A DNA stretch of 64,000 bases from Bog-756 sp963777665. GTDB lineage: Bacteria > Actinomycetota > Acidimicrobiia > Acidimicrobiales > RAAP-2. Of the stretch, positions 33,936 through 44,204 are shown piece by piece. The position numbers were made by a program, and so were the translations under genes. The DNA is taken from contig CAVZRJ010000012.1 in assembly GCA_963777665.1 (NCBI GenBank), positions 1 through 64,000 on the forward strand, given 5' to 3'. The notes under the pieces are model-generated. The model saw nothing but the letters and a program-made list of their open reading frames with translations. It searched no databases and was not told the origin of the DNA. How positions within the stretch are numbered: the stretch's first letter is position 1; each line of letters opens with the position of its first letter.

Positions 33936-34796
33936 TTGTCCGGGGATGACGGAGCAGTGTCCGGCGAGACCCCGGACGCTCCGGAGGTCTGGGACGACGC
34001 GCCGTCGAAGGGCGCCACATCGGGACTGAGCCGCTCGACGGTCATGGTGCTTCTGGTCGCCCTCCTGGTGGTCGTGCTCGGCGGAGTCGGGTATCTCGTG
34101 ACCAGGAAGAGCACCCCGACCACCACCGCCACGACGCTGCCAGCGGTGACGAGTCCGGCGGCGGCAGACGCCGCGCTGGCCGCGACGATCAATCTCAGGT
34201 TGGGCGACCTTCCGGCGGGCTGGACACGCGCAGCGGCGCCCGTGGTGACCCGCATGCAGGGCGCCCCGCCGGTCGCCCAGGTCACCGCGGAGGCGACGCT
34301 CGCCACGTGCCTCGGCACGACCGTCGCGACGGTAACGGGGTTGTTCGGTAACGGATCGCTTCCCGGACAGACCGCAGCCGTGGACTCGCCGAGCTTCCAG
34401 AGCGCGGCCGGTCCGTCCTTCGAGATGGCCTCACGAACGGCCACGGTCGCGTCCGCCGCGCAGATCCGGGGCATCGAGGGGATCCTCGGCGGGGGCCGCT
34501 TCGTCCCCTGCTTCGGTCAGTACCAGAGTGCCCTGGCCGCGGCCGCCATCCCGGGATCCACCGCACAGGTCCAGTCGGTGAGCCTCGGCGCACCCTCCGG
34601 GGTGGCCTCCGTCGGGGTGGTGACCACCGTCGCCTCGCCATCCCAGGGGTCACAGGTCGTTGGAGATGCCTTCATTCTCGGAGGCCGGGTGCTCACGGTG
34701 CTCCAACCGGTCACCACGGGCGCAGCGATCCCGCCGAGCGTCTTCGCGCCGGCCTACGACGCGGTGGCCGGCCGGGTGGCCACCGCGACCGGGTAG
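33936..34796 (+). CDS. Membrane-anchored protein of unknown function; probably C-terminal half of the preceding gene
   Basis: The protein is acidic at first, then has one membrane segment (STVMVLLVALLVVVLGGVGYLV, about residues 33-55) and a secreted domain of about 220 residues. That domain holds two Cys (ATCLGTT, VPCFGQY) that could form a disulfide, and the motif RLGDLPAGWTRA seen in actinobacterial exported proteins of unknown role. Only a TTG at 33936 offers a start, without a clear ribosome site. The frame is open upstream to at least 33840 and continues the proline-rich linker of the gene before it, so it probably is the end of one longer protein. Confidence 0.55.
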   Translation: MSGDDGAVSGETPDAPEVWDDAPSKGATSGLSRSTVMVLLVALLVVVLGGVGYLVTRKSTPTTTATTLPAVTSPAAADAALAATINLRLGDLPAGWTRAAAPVVTRMQGAPPVAQVTAEATLATCLGTTVATVTGLFGNGSLPGQTAAVDSPSFQSAAGPSFEMASRTATVASAAQIRGIEGILGGGRFVPCFGQYQSALAAAAIPGSTAQVQSVSLGAPSGVASVGVVTTVASPSQGSQVVGDAFILGGRVLTVLQPVTTGAAIPPSVFAPAYDAVAGRVATATG

Positions 34797-34818
34797 CCGC
34801 TCTGTCTGTCGTGCTCGG

Positions 34819-36222
34819 TCAGGCCGGTGATCGGTCGGGCGCCGGGGCCATACGCGCGAGGAGCGCGAGGGCCCGGTAGGCCGCCTCGGCGGGACCGGTC
34901 TCGTCCGGCCTCAGGAGATTGGCCATGATCCGTAGGATCCAGCTCATGAGCTGCTCCGAGTGCATGCCCGTTCCGACACAGAGCTGCATCAACTCGGGTC
35001 GGCTGATGACCCGGATGAAGGCCCGGGCTACCCGGTAGTAGAGGCCGTACGCCTCGTCGAGGCGGTCCTCGTAGCGCAGGAGCGCGTCGAAGCCGTCGCC
35101 GGACAGGGCGTCGCCGAGGGAGGCCGCGGCCAGCCGTCCGGTCTCGTAGCCGTAGGCGATGCCCTCGCCGTTGAACGGGTTGATGGTCCCGCCGGCGTCG
35201 CCCACCACCAGGGTGGTCGCCCCGACCCGCGGGCCGACCGCGAGACCCATCGGCAGCTTTCCCCCGGTCGGCGGGCCGAGACAGGTCGCGGGGGAGAGCT
35301 CCCATTCCCCCGGGGCCCCGGCCACGAAGTGGTCCATGAGGGTGGAGGTGTTGACCCCCTTCCAGCGCTGGTCGGTCGAGAGGAGCCCCACGCCGACGTT
35401 GACCCGCCCGTCCCCGAGGGGGAAGATCCACCCGTAGCCGGGGACCACCTTCCCCTCCCCGTCACGGATGTCGAGGTGCGACTCGATGAACGGACGGTCG
35501 TGACCGGGGGACGTGTAGTAGCCGCGCAGGGCCATCCCCATCGGCTGGGCTCGGTTGCGCCGCGTCCCGAGGGCCCGCCCGAACCTCGAGTTGGCCCCGT
35601 CGGCCACCACCACGTATCTCGCCCGCACCTCTCGGAGCGCGCCGGCCGCCTTCTCCCGGACCATGGCCCCTGTACAGGAGGGGAGCCCTGCCCCGCCCGC
35701 TCCGCCCCCGGAGGGCGTGTCGCCCAGGATCGGTGAGACGGCCTCACAGCCCTGCCAGACGGTGGCCCCGGCCTTGGCCACGCGGTCGTTGACCAGACCG
35801 TCGAGGTCGTGCCTGGTGATGGTGTAGCCGTACGAGGGGAAGGAGGGGTGCTCCGGCCAGGGCAGGTCGAGCACGCGGCCGAACCCGTGGGCCCGCAGGC
35901 CGGTGAAGCGATGGGCACCGGCCAGCGACCCTTCGATGCCCATGTCGGCGAGCTGGCGCACCGACCGCGGGGTGAGTCCGTCGCCACACGTCTTGATCCG
36001 GGGGAACTCCTTCTTCTCCACCAGGGCCACGTCCCATCCGGCATCGGCCAACCAGAACGCGCACGAGGAGCCCGCCGGCCCACCGCCGACGACGAGCACG
36101 TCGTGGACGTACGGGGCGCGTGGGGCGCGTGGGGTCCGGGCCCCGCGGGAGCGGCCGCCCGCGGGCGTGGTCGCCCCGGTGTCCGCCCGGGCGTCTGCAG
36201 CGGGAGAGGAGGCGGAGCGCAC
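34819..36222 (-). CDS. Geranylgeranyl-reductase-family flavoprotein (menaquinone reductase-like)
   Basis: A 467-residue FAD enzyme. It has VLVVGGGPAGSSCAFWLADA (FAD dinucleotide motif), the YTITRHDLDGLVNDRVAKAG helix, VVADGANSRFGRALG, and VVGDAGGTINPFNGEGIAYG (second FAD motif), the hallmarks of the GGR group. In actinobacteria this type includes MenJ, which reduces a double bond in the menaquinone side chain. Its place just upstream of and divergent from complex I fits a quinone role, but archaeal-lipid-like or chlorophyll reductases have the same fold. The GTG at 36222 is chosen because a TACCAT box lies 6 bases upstream; the ATG at 36258 would be upstream of that box. Confidence 0.8.
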   Translation of the reverse strand: MRSASSPAADARADTGATTPAGGRSRGARTPRAPRAPYVHDVLVVGGGPAGSSCAFWLADAGWDVALVEKKEFPRIKTCGDGLTPRSVRQLADMGIEGSLAGAHRFTGLRAHGFGRVLDLPWPEHPSFPSYGYTITRHDLDGLVNDRVAKAGATVWQGCEAVSPILGDTPSGGGAGGAGLPSCTGAMVREKAAGALREVRARYVVVADGANSRFGRALGTRRNRAQPMGMALRGYYTSPGHDRPFIESHLDIRDGEGKVVPGYGWIFPLGDGRVNVGVGLLSTDQRWKGVNTSTLMDHFVAGAPGEWELSPATCLGPPTGGKLPMGLAVGPRVGATTLVVGDAGGTINPFNGEGIAYGYETGRLAAASLGDALSGDGFDALLRYEDRLDEAYGLYYRVARAFIRVISRPELMQLCVGTGMHSEQLMSWILRIMANLLRPDETGPAEAAYRALALLARMAPAPDRSPA

Positions 36223-36228
36223 ACCCCA

Positions 36229-36234
36229 ATGGTA
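36229..36234 (-). promoter_or_regulatory. -10 box of the geranylgeranyl-reductase-like gene
   Basis: TACCAT on the minus strand ends 6 bases before the GTG at 36222, again a leaderless arrangement. Confidence 0.5.
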
Positions 36235-36353
36235 GGGGTCGGGGGCGTGCCCGGGCACGTTCGTACCGCCTCCGCCAGGGTGCGGATTCCGCCGCGACGG
36301 CCGGGGTCGTCGATGTGCTTCCCGGAAGGGCTGCGTGGTAAAAACAACGGCCT

Positions 36354-36857
36354 GTGGACGATTACCTCCCGATCCTGGTCCTGCTCATCCTCGGGTTCCT
36401 GTTTGCGGCGCTGTCCTTCGTAGCCTCGTCCCTCCTCGCACCCGGGAAACGGCCGACCTCGGCCAAGACCGCACCCTACGAGTGCGGGATCGTGCCGGGC
36501 GTCGAGCCGCCCACCCGGTTCCCGGTCCGGTTCTACCTGGTGGCGATGATCTTCATCATCTTCGACATCGAGATCGTCTTCCTCTATCCCTGGGCCGTGA
36601 TCTTCCGCCAGCTCCGGTCCTTCGGTCTGGTGGAGGTACTCGTCTTCGCCGGGGTGGTCTTCGTCTCCTTCCTGTTCCTGGTGAGCAACGGTGCGCTCAG
36701 CTGGGGCCCGTCCAAGCGGTTGGTCGGTGCGCTGCCACCCCGCACCTCCGCGTCGACCATCGCCCGGTTCGCCGCGGGATCGGGTGGACCCGCCCCGGAG
36801 GCCCATGCCGCCGCGGCGTCGGCCACCGTGCCCACCGGCCCCGGCCGCGCCGCCTGA
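36354..36857 (+). CDS. nuoA: NADH-quinone oxidoreductase subunit A
   Basis: A 167-residue membrane subunit of complex I. Three membrane helices are visible, and the family motif YECGIVPG followed by FRVRFY-type sequence (PTRFPVRFYLVAMIFIIFDI) with acidic residues in the second helix. A C-terminal extension of about 45 residues after the third helix is rich in Ala and is not usual. The GTG at 36354 is the first gene of the operon; an A-rich GGTAAAAAC stretch just upstream may be its -10 region. Confidence 0.92.
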   Translation: MDDYLPILVLLILGFLFAALSFVASSLLAPGKRPTSAKTAPYECGIVPGVEPPTRFPVRFYLVAMIFIIFDIEIVFLYPWAVIFRQLRSFGLVEVLVFAGVVFVSFLFLVSNGALSWGPSKRLVGALPPRTSASTIARFAAGSGGPAPEAHAAAASATVPTGPGRAA

Positions 36858-36876
36858 CCCGGGAGCCGACGAGCGC

Positions 36877-37536
36877 ATGGGCCTCGAAGACCTCCAGCAC
36901 AATTTCCTCACCGGCCGCCTCGAGGACCTGGTGAAGTGGGCGCGCACGTACTCGATGTGGCCGGCCACCTTCGGCCTGGCGTGCTGCGCCATCGAGATGA
37001 TGTCGGTGGGCGCGGCCGACTTCGATCTGGCCAGGTTCGGCATGGAGGTCTTCCGGGCCTCCCCTCGACAGGCCGATCTCATGATCGTCGCCGGGCGGGT
37101 GTCCCAGAAGATGGCACCGGTGCTCCGTCAGGTCTATGACCAGATGATGGAGCCCAAGTGGGTCCTCTCGATGGGGGTCTGCGCGAGCACCGGCGGCATG
37201 TTCAACAACTACGCCATCGTGCAGGGTGTCGATCAGATCGTCCCGGTAGACGTGTACGCCCCGGGCTGCCCGCCGACGCCCGAGACGCTCATGCACGCCA
37301 TCCTCACCCTCCACGAGAAGGTCAGGACCAACGACATCACCCGGCGCGCAGTGGTCCAGGGCGACCGTCCCGGCACCTCCGGCCTCGCAGCGGAGGAGGG
37401 GGGCGACACCGACGACGCGCGGACCGGTGCCGACGAATCCACCAGCGGGTGGAACCCGGACCGTCCCGACGCCGTCCACCTGGGCACCCCCAGGCGCAAC
37501 CCGGTCATCGCCCGCAGCGTGGGTGAGCCCCTGTGA
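36877..37536 (+). CDS. nuoB: NADH-quinone oxidoreductase subunit B
   Basis: A 219-residue peripheral subunit that carries the N2 [4Fe-4S] cluster next to the quinone site. The ligands are in FGLACCAIEMM, GVCASTGGMFNN and VYAPGCPPTPETLM. The conserved RASPRQADLMIVAGRVSQKM is present. The protein has a C-terminal extension of about 55 residues (after RRAVVQGDRPG), acidic and likely disordered. The stop overlaps the nuoC start as GTGA. Confidence 0.93.
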   Translation: MGLEDLQHNFLTGRLEDLVKWARTYSMWPATFGLACCAIEMMSVGAADFDLARFGMEVFRASPRQADLMIVAGRVSQKMAPVLRQVYDQMMEPKWVLSMGVCASTGGMFNNYAIVQGVDQIVPVDVYAPGCPPTPETLMHAILTLHEKVRTNDITRRAVVQGDRPGTSGLAAEEGGDTDDARTGADESTSGWNPDRPDAVHLGTPRRNPVIARSVGEPL

Positions 37537-38060
37537 CCACCGGGATCGGCGCGGACACCGTCGCAGGTACCGAGCCGGCGAGCACAACCACCGGCGGCTC
37601 CGCCCCGGGGTCGGGGCGGGGAGCCGAGGAGGTGCTCTTCCCGACCCGCGAGGGGTACGTGACCGTGGTGCGGAGCTTGCGAGACGGAGGCTTCGAGATG
37701 TGCGCGGACCTCTGCGCCGTCGACTATCTGGCGCACCCCGGCCGGCGCCTGCCCGAGGGGACCGCCGCCGAGCGGTTCGAGGTCGTGGTCAACCTGCTCT
37801 CCATGAGTCAGGTCCGCCGGGTCCGCCTGCGGGTGCAGGTTCCCGCAGACGATGCAACGCTGCCCACCTTGTTCGACCTCTACCCGGGCGTCGAGGCCAT
37901 GGAGCGCGAGGCCTACGACCTCTTCGGCATCGTCTTTCTCGGCCATCCCGACATGACCCGGATCCTGCTGCCCGAGGACTGGGAGGGTCACCCGCTCCGC
38001 AAGGACTACGGGGTCGGGCGTGTGCCGGTCCAGTTCAAGGACGCACCGGGTCCGCGATGA
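37533..38060 (+). CDS. nuoC: NADH-quinone oxidoreductase subunit C
   Basis: A 175-residue connecting subunit. The family signature DLYPGVEAMEREAYDLFGIV and the C-terminal RILLPEDWEGHPLRKDYGV are clear, and LCAVDYLAHPGRRL aligns with the N-terminal fold. It is separate from NuoD here, unlike the fused NuoCD of enterobacteria. It is joined to both neighbours by 4-bp overlaps. Confidence 0.92.
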   Translation: MTTGIGADTVAGTEPASTTTGGSAPGSGRGAEEVLFPTREGYVTVVRSLRDGGFEMCADLCAVDYLAHPGRRLPEGTAAERFEVVVNLLSMSQVRRVRLRVQVPADDATLPTLFDLYPGVEAMEREAYDLFGIVFLGHPDMTRILLPEDWEGHPLRKDYGVGRVPVQFKDAPGPR

Positions 38061-39464
38061 GCGACTCCACCCCGCACGCGGACACCGAGCTGCCCGACCC
38101 GCTCTCCGGTGACGCCTACGACGATCTCGCTCCCGACGGCGTTCCACGCGGTCTGCTCATCGAGACGTCCGAGGGAAGCCAGGAGCTCGGGGGCCGCGAC
38201 ACCACCCCCCCGGACGAGCTCCGCCGCGAGGTCGGCGCAGTCCTCCGGCTGCCCGAGGGCGTGGCTGTGGACCCGTCCGACATCGACGTCGAACTGACCG
38301 ACGACGAGACGATGATCATCAACATGGGGCCGCAGCACCCGTCGACCCACGGCGTGCTGCGCCTGATGCTCGAGCTCGACGGAGAGACCGTCCTGCGCAC
38401 GAAACCGGTCATCGGCTATCTGCACACCGGCATGGAGAAGACCGCGGAGGAGCTCACCTACGTCCAGGGGTCGACCAACGTCACCCGGATGGACTACCTC
38501 TCGCCGCTCCACAACGAGCTGGTGCTGTCACTGGCGGTGGAAGCGCTGCTCGGTGTCGAGATGCCGGCGCGGGCGGACTGGATCCGGATGCTGCTGGTCG
38601 AGCTCAACCGGGTCTCGTCGCACCTGATGTGGTTGGCCACCAACGGCATGGACATCGGTTCGACCTCTATGATGATCTACGGGTTCCGCGAGCGAGATGA
38701 TCCTGGCCTTCTTCGAGAAGACCACCGGATTGCGGATGAACCACAATTTCATCCGGCCCGGCGGTACCGCGGCCGACCTTCCCGACGGCTGGGAGGACGA
38801 CGTCGCCATCATCTGCGACACCGTGCTCCCGCGCACCGACGAGTACGACGAGCTGCTCACCGGCCAACCGGTCTTCCGCCGTCGTTCGGAGGGGATCGGG
38901 GGCCTGTCGGCCGAGGAGGCCCTCGCCCTCTCGCTGACCGGCCCCATCCTGCGCTCGACAGGGGTGCCGTGGGACCTCCGTCGCTCCATGCCCTACCTCC
39001 GCTACGACGAGGTGGAGTTCGACGTCATCGTGGGGACCTTCGGCGACAACTTCGACCGCTACTCGATCCGCCTCAACGAGGTCCGCGAGTCGATCCGGAT
39101 CATCCGGCAGATCGTCGAGAAGATGCCGGCTGGCGACTACCGGGTGCAGGACAAGAAGATCACCCCGCCGCCCCGAGGCCGCATCGACGAGTCGATGGAG
39201 GCACTGATCCACCACTTCAAGGTCTTCACGGAGGGATTCCGAGTACCCGAGGGCGAGGTCTACGTGGCCACCGAGTCGCCCCGCGGCGAGCTCGGGTGCT
39301 ACCTGGTGTCCGACGGATCGCCCAAGCCCTACCGCATGCACATCCGGGGTCCGAGCTTCGTCAACCTGCAAGGCCTTCCCCTGATGATGCGCGGTGGCCT
39401 GCTCGCCGACGCGGTGGCCGTCTGCTCGTCGGTCGACCCGGTCATGGGAGAGGTTGACCGGTGA
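38057..39464 (+). CDS. nuoD: NADH-quinone oxidoreductase subunit D, frameshifted
   Basis: The 49-kDa subunit that forms the quinone site with NuoB. The first part has an extra 80-residue acidic N-terminus, then NMGPQHPSTHGVLRLMLELD, GYLHTGMEKTAEELTYVQG and NRVSSHLMWLATNGMDIGS. At about 38690 the frame breaks: after MMIYGFRER the sequence continues in another frame as EMILAFFEKTTGLRMNHNFI through to PVMGEVDR. Two bases (CG in a CGCGAGCGCGAG context) appear to be missing. Because complex I needs this subunit and the rest is well preserved, a sequence error is as likely as a real mutation. Confidence 0.88.
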
Positions 39465-40158
39465 CCGGGAGCTCACCGGGTACCCCGCTCTCGCCACCGC
39501 GGCGCGGCCAGCGACCGGCTCCCCCCACCTCTCGGCGGAGGTGGTGACCCGGGCGCGCCAGACGGTCGCGCTCTACCCGCAACCCCGCTCGGCCCTGATC
39601 CCGCTCTGTCACCTCGCCCAGGAGCAGGACGGGTGGCTGACCCCCGACGCAATGGTCGAGATCGCCGACATGGTCGGGGTCACCCCGGGGGAGGTGCTCG
39701 GGACCGCCTCGTTCTACGACATGCTCCACACCGAGCCGGTCGGACGGTACGTGATGGCGGTCTGCACCAACATCGCCTGCCTCCTCCGTGGGGCGGCGGA
39801 GCTGCTCGAACACGCCGAGTCCTCGCTCGGGATCGGTGTCGGCGGCACCACCGCCGACGGGACGGTCACGTTGGAGGAGGCAGAGTGCCTGGCCGACTGC
39901 GACCGGGCGCCGTGCGTGCAGGTCAACCACCGCTATGTCGGTGCCCAGACACCCGAGTCGTTCGACCGCCTGGTGGCCGAGCTGCGCTCGGGTGCCCGTG
40001 ATGGTGAGATCCCACCGCACGGGACCCTGAGCAGGGTACGCCGGGCCAACGGCATCGAAGTCGACGCCGCGGAAGTGGCCGAGGAACGCCGGGTGGCGGC
40101 GGAGGCCAAGGCGGCGCGGGACGCCGCAAAGACCTCGTCGACCGGGGTCGGCTCCTGA
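39454..40158 (+). CDS. nuoE: NADH-quinone oxidoreductase subunit E
   Basis: The 24-kDa thioredoxin-like subunit with a [2Fe-2S] cluster. Ligands are in MAVCTNIACLLRG and ECLADCDRAPCVQV. It has the leading helix TVALYPQPRSALIPLCHLAQ and a long charged C-terminus. The start is uncertain: TTG at 39454 is in frame and follows GGGAGAGG. The GTG at 39461, which would make the GTGA overlap seen elsewhere in the operon, is in a different frame that soon stops. A further indel near 39500 is therefore possible. Confidence 0.85.
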   Translation: MTGDRELTGYPALATAARPATGSPHLSAEVVTRARQTVALYPQPRSALIPLCHLAQEQDGWLTPDAMVEIADMVGVTPGEVLGTASFYDMLHTEPVGRYVMAVCTNIACLLRGAAELLEHAESSLGIGVGGTTADGTVTLEEAECLADCDRAPCVQVNHRYVGAQTPESFDRLVAELRSGARDGEIPPHGTLSRVRRANGIEVDAAEVAEERRVAAEAKAARDAAKTSSTGVGS

Positions 40159-41462
40159 TGGCGATCACCGACGCTCCGAAGATCGTGACCGGCCGGATGG
40201 GCCACGACGACTCCCACACCCTGCAGCGCTACCTGGCAACCGGGGGCTACGACGGCCTGCGCAAGGCACTCGCCATGACCCCGGAGGCGGTCGCGGAGGA
40301 GGTCGACGCGGCCAGCCTGTTGGGCAGGGGCGGCGCCGGGTTCCCTGCGGGCCGCAAGTGGGCGATGCTCCGGAAGAACCCGGTCACCTACCTGGTCGTC
40401 AACGGCGACGAGTCCGAGCCGGCCACCTTCAAGGACCACCTCCTCGTCGAGCGCGACCCCCATCAGCTCATCGAGGGTGTGGTCATCGCCGCCTACGCGC
40501 TGCAGGTCTCCCGCGCGTTCGTCTTCGTCCGCGGCGAGTTCGCACTCGGCATCGAACGGGTCCAGAGCGCCCTCAACGACGCCTACGCGCACGGGGCGGT
40601 GGGCCGCGACATCTTCGGCTCGGGTTTCTCGGTGGACGTGGTGGTCCACCCCGGAGCCGGCGCCTACATCTGCGGCGAGGAGACCGCCCTGCTCGAGTCG
40701 CTCGAGGGAAAGCGCGGGTTCCCGCGGATCAAGCCACCGTTCTTCCCCGCCGCCATCGGCCTCTACGGCGAGCCCACCGTGGTCAACAACGTCGAGACCC
40801 TCTCCAACCTGCCCTGGATCGTGCTCAACGGGGGCGCAGCCTTCGCCGCGCTCGGCGAGGGACGTTCCACCGGGACGCGGCTCTTCGCCCTGGCGGGGGA
40901 TGTCGCCAAACCCGGCGTCTTCGAGCTCGAGATGGTCAAGACCACCTTCCACGACCTCATCTTCGCCCCCCTGCTCGGCGGGGGCATCCCGCACGGGCGG
41001 AGCCTCAAGGCGTTCATCCCCGGGGGCGTGTCCGCCCCGTGGTTCGGACCCGATCAGGTCGACCTCCCACTCGGCCAGGACGAGGTGGGAGGTGCGGGTT
41101 CCATGCTGGGCTCGGGCTCGGTGGTGGTGATGGACGACCACACCTGCGTTGTTCGTGCCGCGTGGCGGATCACCAAGTTCTTCGCCCGCGAGTCGTGCGG
41201 TCAGTGCACGCCCTGTCGCGAGGGTGCGGGTTGGCTGGAACGGATCATGGAGCGCATCGAGACCGGGCAGGGACGTGAGGAAGACCTCGACCTGCTGCTC
41301 GATGCGTGCGACAACATCTCCCCCGGGCTGACCTGGCCACCCCAGCAGACGACCATCTGCGTGCTCGGGCCGTCCATCCCCTCGTCGATCCACTCCGCCA
41401 TCCAGATGTTCCGCGACGAGTTCCTCGTCCACATCAAGGAGGGTGGCTGCCCCTATGGCTGA
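40158..41462 (+). CDS. nuoF: NADH-quinone oxidoreductase subunit F
   Basis: A 434-residue subunit that binds NADH, FMN and the N3 [4Fe-4S] cluster. Motifs are GRGGAGFPAGRKWAML and NGDESEPATFKDHLL (FMN/NADH), GAGAYICGEETALLESLEGK, and ESCGQCTPCREGAGW with a later Cys in TTICVLGPS as the cluster ligands. In other NuoF proteins the last ligand lies in a GxTxC context, consistent with this. The start overlaps the nuoE stop (TGATG). Confidence 0.93.
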   Translation: MAITDAPKIVTGRMGHDDSHTLQRYLATGGYDGLRKALAMTPEAVAEEVDAASLLGRGGAGFPAGRKWAMLRKNPVTYLVVNGDESEPATFKDHLLVERDPHQLIEGVVIAAYALQVSRAFVFVRGEFALGIERVQSALNDAYAHGAVGRDIFGSGFSVDVVVHPGAGAYICGEETALLESLEGKRGFPRIKPPFFPAAIGLYGEPTVVNNVETLSNLPWIVLNGGAAFAALGEGRSTGTRLFALAGDVAKPGVFELEMVKTTFHDLIFAPLLGGGIPHGRSLKAFIPGGVSAPWFGPDQVDLPLGQDEVGGAGSMLGSGSVVVMDDHTCVVRAAWRITKFFARESCGQCTPCREGAGWLERIMERIETGQGREEDLDLLLDACDNISPGLTWPPQQTTICVLGPSIPSSIHSAIQMFRDEFLVHIKEGGCPYG

Positions 41463-44204
41463 GCCGTCCACCCAGACCCCGGCCGACGGCGCGAGCGGTG
41501 ATGCACCTGACGCTCCGACCGTCGAGTTCACCATCGACGGCCGTCCGGCGCGCGCGTACAAGGGCGAGCTGCTCATCGCCGCCGCCGAGCGGTCCGGCAC
41601 CTTCATCCCGCGGTTCTGCTACCACCCGCGGATGCAGTCGGTCGGTGTGTGCCGGATGTGCCTGGTCGAGGTCAGCGGCCCCCGCGGCGCCTCGTTGCAG
41701 CCGAGCTGCTTCATCGAGGTCGCGCCGGGCATGGAGGTCACCACCGATTCGCAGAAGGTCAAGAAGGCCCAGGACGGGGTGCTCGAGTTCCTGTTGATCA
41801 ACCATCCGCTCGACTGCCCGGTGTGCGACAAGGGCGGCGAGTGTCCGCTCCAGGACCAGACGCTCGCCTACGGGCCCGGGGAGACCCGGTTCGTGGAGGA
41901 GAAGCGCCACTTCGAGAAGCCGATGCCGATCTCCGACCTGGTGCTGCTCGACCGCGAGCGGTGTATCCAGTGCAGCCGTTGCACCCGCTTCGCGGACGAG
42001 GTTGCCGGCGAGGCCCAGATCGACTTCATCGGCAGGGGGGAGCACATCGAGGTCGGTGTGTTCCCCGAGCTGCCCTTCACCTCCTACTTCTCGGGCAACA
42101 CGGTGCAGATCTGCCCGGTCGGGGCACTGACCGCGTCCCCCTACCGGTTCGCGGCCCGTCCATGGGATCTCGACCAGGTCGAGTCGACCTGCACGACCTG
42201 TGCGCTCGGCTGCAGGGTGGCGGTGCAGTCGTCCTCCAACCGGTTGACCCGCCTCTTGGGGATCGACATCGACCCGGTCAACCACGGGTGGCTCTGTGAC
42301 AAGGGCCGCTTCCTGGCCGACGCGGTCAACCGGGAGGACCGCCTGGCCGAGCCGATGGTCCGCAAGGAGGGGACCCTGGTGACCACGTCGTGGCACGAGG
42401 CCCTGGCCACCGCGGCCTCGGGGTTGCGGTCGGTCCTGGACGACGCGGGCGCCGAGGCGATCGCCGTGGTCGGCGGGTCCCGGCTGACCAACGAGGGTGC
42501 CTATGCCTGGGCCCGCCTGACCAAGGGGGTGCTCGGCACCGACTCGGTCGACGCCCAGCTCGGGGACGGACTGCCCGCCGAGGTCGTCCTCGGCCTGCCA
42601 CGGGCGACCATCGATCAGGCCGCCGCGGCGGCCACGGTCGTCCTGTTGACGGGCGACATCCGCGAGGAGCTTCCGGTGCTCTTCCTGCGGCTGCGTGCTG
42701 CCGCGCTCGGCGGCACCGCGCTGGTCGAGCTCTCGCCGCAGGCCACCTCGCTCACCTCCTACGCCGCGGTCTCCCTGCGCTACGCCCCAGGCCAGGCCAT
42801 CGAGCTCGCCGAGGCATTGGTGGGGGACGGCCCTGCTCCGGGCGGCACTTCGGACGCGGGGGCGCTCTCCGAGGCCCGCCGGCTGGTGGCGGCCGGCCCG
42901 GTGGTCGTCGTGGTCGGCCGCCCCTCCCTGGCCGAGGACGGTGAGCTGGTGGCCGAGGCCGCGCAGGTCCTGGCACGCGCGCTTCCCGAGGCGCGCTTCC
43001 TGCCCGCGCTGCGGCGCGGCAACGTGATGGGCGCCATCGACATGGGACTCGCCCCCGGGGTCCTGCCGGGTCGGGTGGCCCTCGAGGAAGGGCGTCCCTG
43101 GTTCGAGGCGGCCTGGGGCTCGGTGCCGCCGCACCGCGGTCGGGGAGCTGCCGACACCCTGGCCGCGGCAGCCGGGGACCAGGCCGAGGGCGCCCGCGTC
43201 CGGGCGCTGGTCCTCCTCGGTGCGGACCCGCTGACCGACTTCCCCGACCGGCGCCTTGCAGGCCGCGCCCTCGAGGGTGCCGAGTTCGTGGTGGCGGTCG
43301 CCAGCTCACCGGGGGCGGCACTCGACCACGCCGACGTGGTCCTGCCGGCCGCCGAGGCGCACGAGCGGCGCGGCACCACCACCAACATCGAGGGGCGGAT
43401 CTCCCGCGTCGGGCAGAAGCTGGTGCCTCCGGGCCAGGCCTGGCCGGACTGGATGATCGCCTCCGAGCTCTCCGTCCACCTGGGCAGCGATCCCGGGTTC
43501 GACTCGGTCGGTGCCGTCTGGGACGAGATCGAACGGGTGGCCGTCTCCCACCGGGGTATCACCGGGACGGTCCTCGACGCCGTGGGAGCCGCCGACGGCG
43601 TGACGGCCCCCCTCTCTGCGAGCCCGATCTCGCTCACCATCGGGCGCCCCCGGTTGGATCCGGTCGCCGTGCCCGGTGTCGAGTCGGTCGAACGACAGGG
43701 CGCGCCCCCCGGGCGGGGCTCGCCGGGTCGCCCGGCGCCGGGAGCGGTGGGACCGACGCCGGTGTACCGGACGCACCCGACGTGCAGGACGCCGGGACGC
43801 GGGACGGGGCCGGCCCGGCCCGGCCGTCCGCGCTCTCCGGACCGGCCGACCTCGAGGTGCCCCATGTGGCTCCGATCGACGGCTACTCGGTCCGGCTGGT
43901 CGCATCGCGCACCCTCTACGACCGTGGGGCGGCGATGCACGCTGTCGACGCCCTCTCCGGCCTAGTGGAGCCAGCGGTGCTCCGGGTCAACCCGCACGAT
44001 CTCGACGACCTCGGCGTGACCGCCGGCGGATCGGTGCGGCTGCGCTCGGCCACCACCTCGACCGTGGTGCCCGTCGCGCCCGACGGGTCGCTGCCCCGCC
44101 GGGTGGTGGCCACCGAGTTCAACGTCCCCTTCGGCGACGGCACGGTGGCCGACCTCATCGACCGGGCCTTCCCGGTGGTCGACCTGCGGATGGAGACCCC
44201 GTGA
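41455..44204 (+). CDS. nuoG: NADH-quinone oxidoreductase subunit G, frameshifted near the C-terminus
   Basis: The 75-kDa subunit. From the N-terminus it has a [2Fe-2S] domain (CYHPRMQSVGVCRMCLVEV), the His-Cys cluster region (NHPLDCPVCDKGGECPLQDQ), the CIQCSRCTRF and ICPVGALT cluster, the CTTCALGCRV segment, and a molybdopterin-oxidoreductase-like body. The frame is lost at about 43700, in a GC run. The last domain (APIDGYSVRLVASRTLYDRG, FNVPFGDGTVADLIDRAF) continues in a second frame to 44204, where the stop overlaps the nuoH start as GTGA. One missing base would explain it. The full protein would have about 916 residues. Confidence 0.88.

Noticed and set aside
36259..36353. Rex operator ahead of nuoA
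   Set aside because: No TTGTGA-N6-TCACAA-like palindrome could be found in the gap between the reductase gene and nuoA.
38057..39464. Programmed frameshift in nuoD
   Set aside because: No slippery heptamer or downstream structure stands out, the gene is not known for recoding, and similar indels hit unrelated genes nearby.
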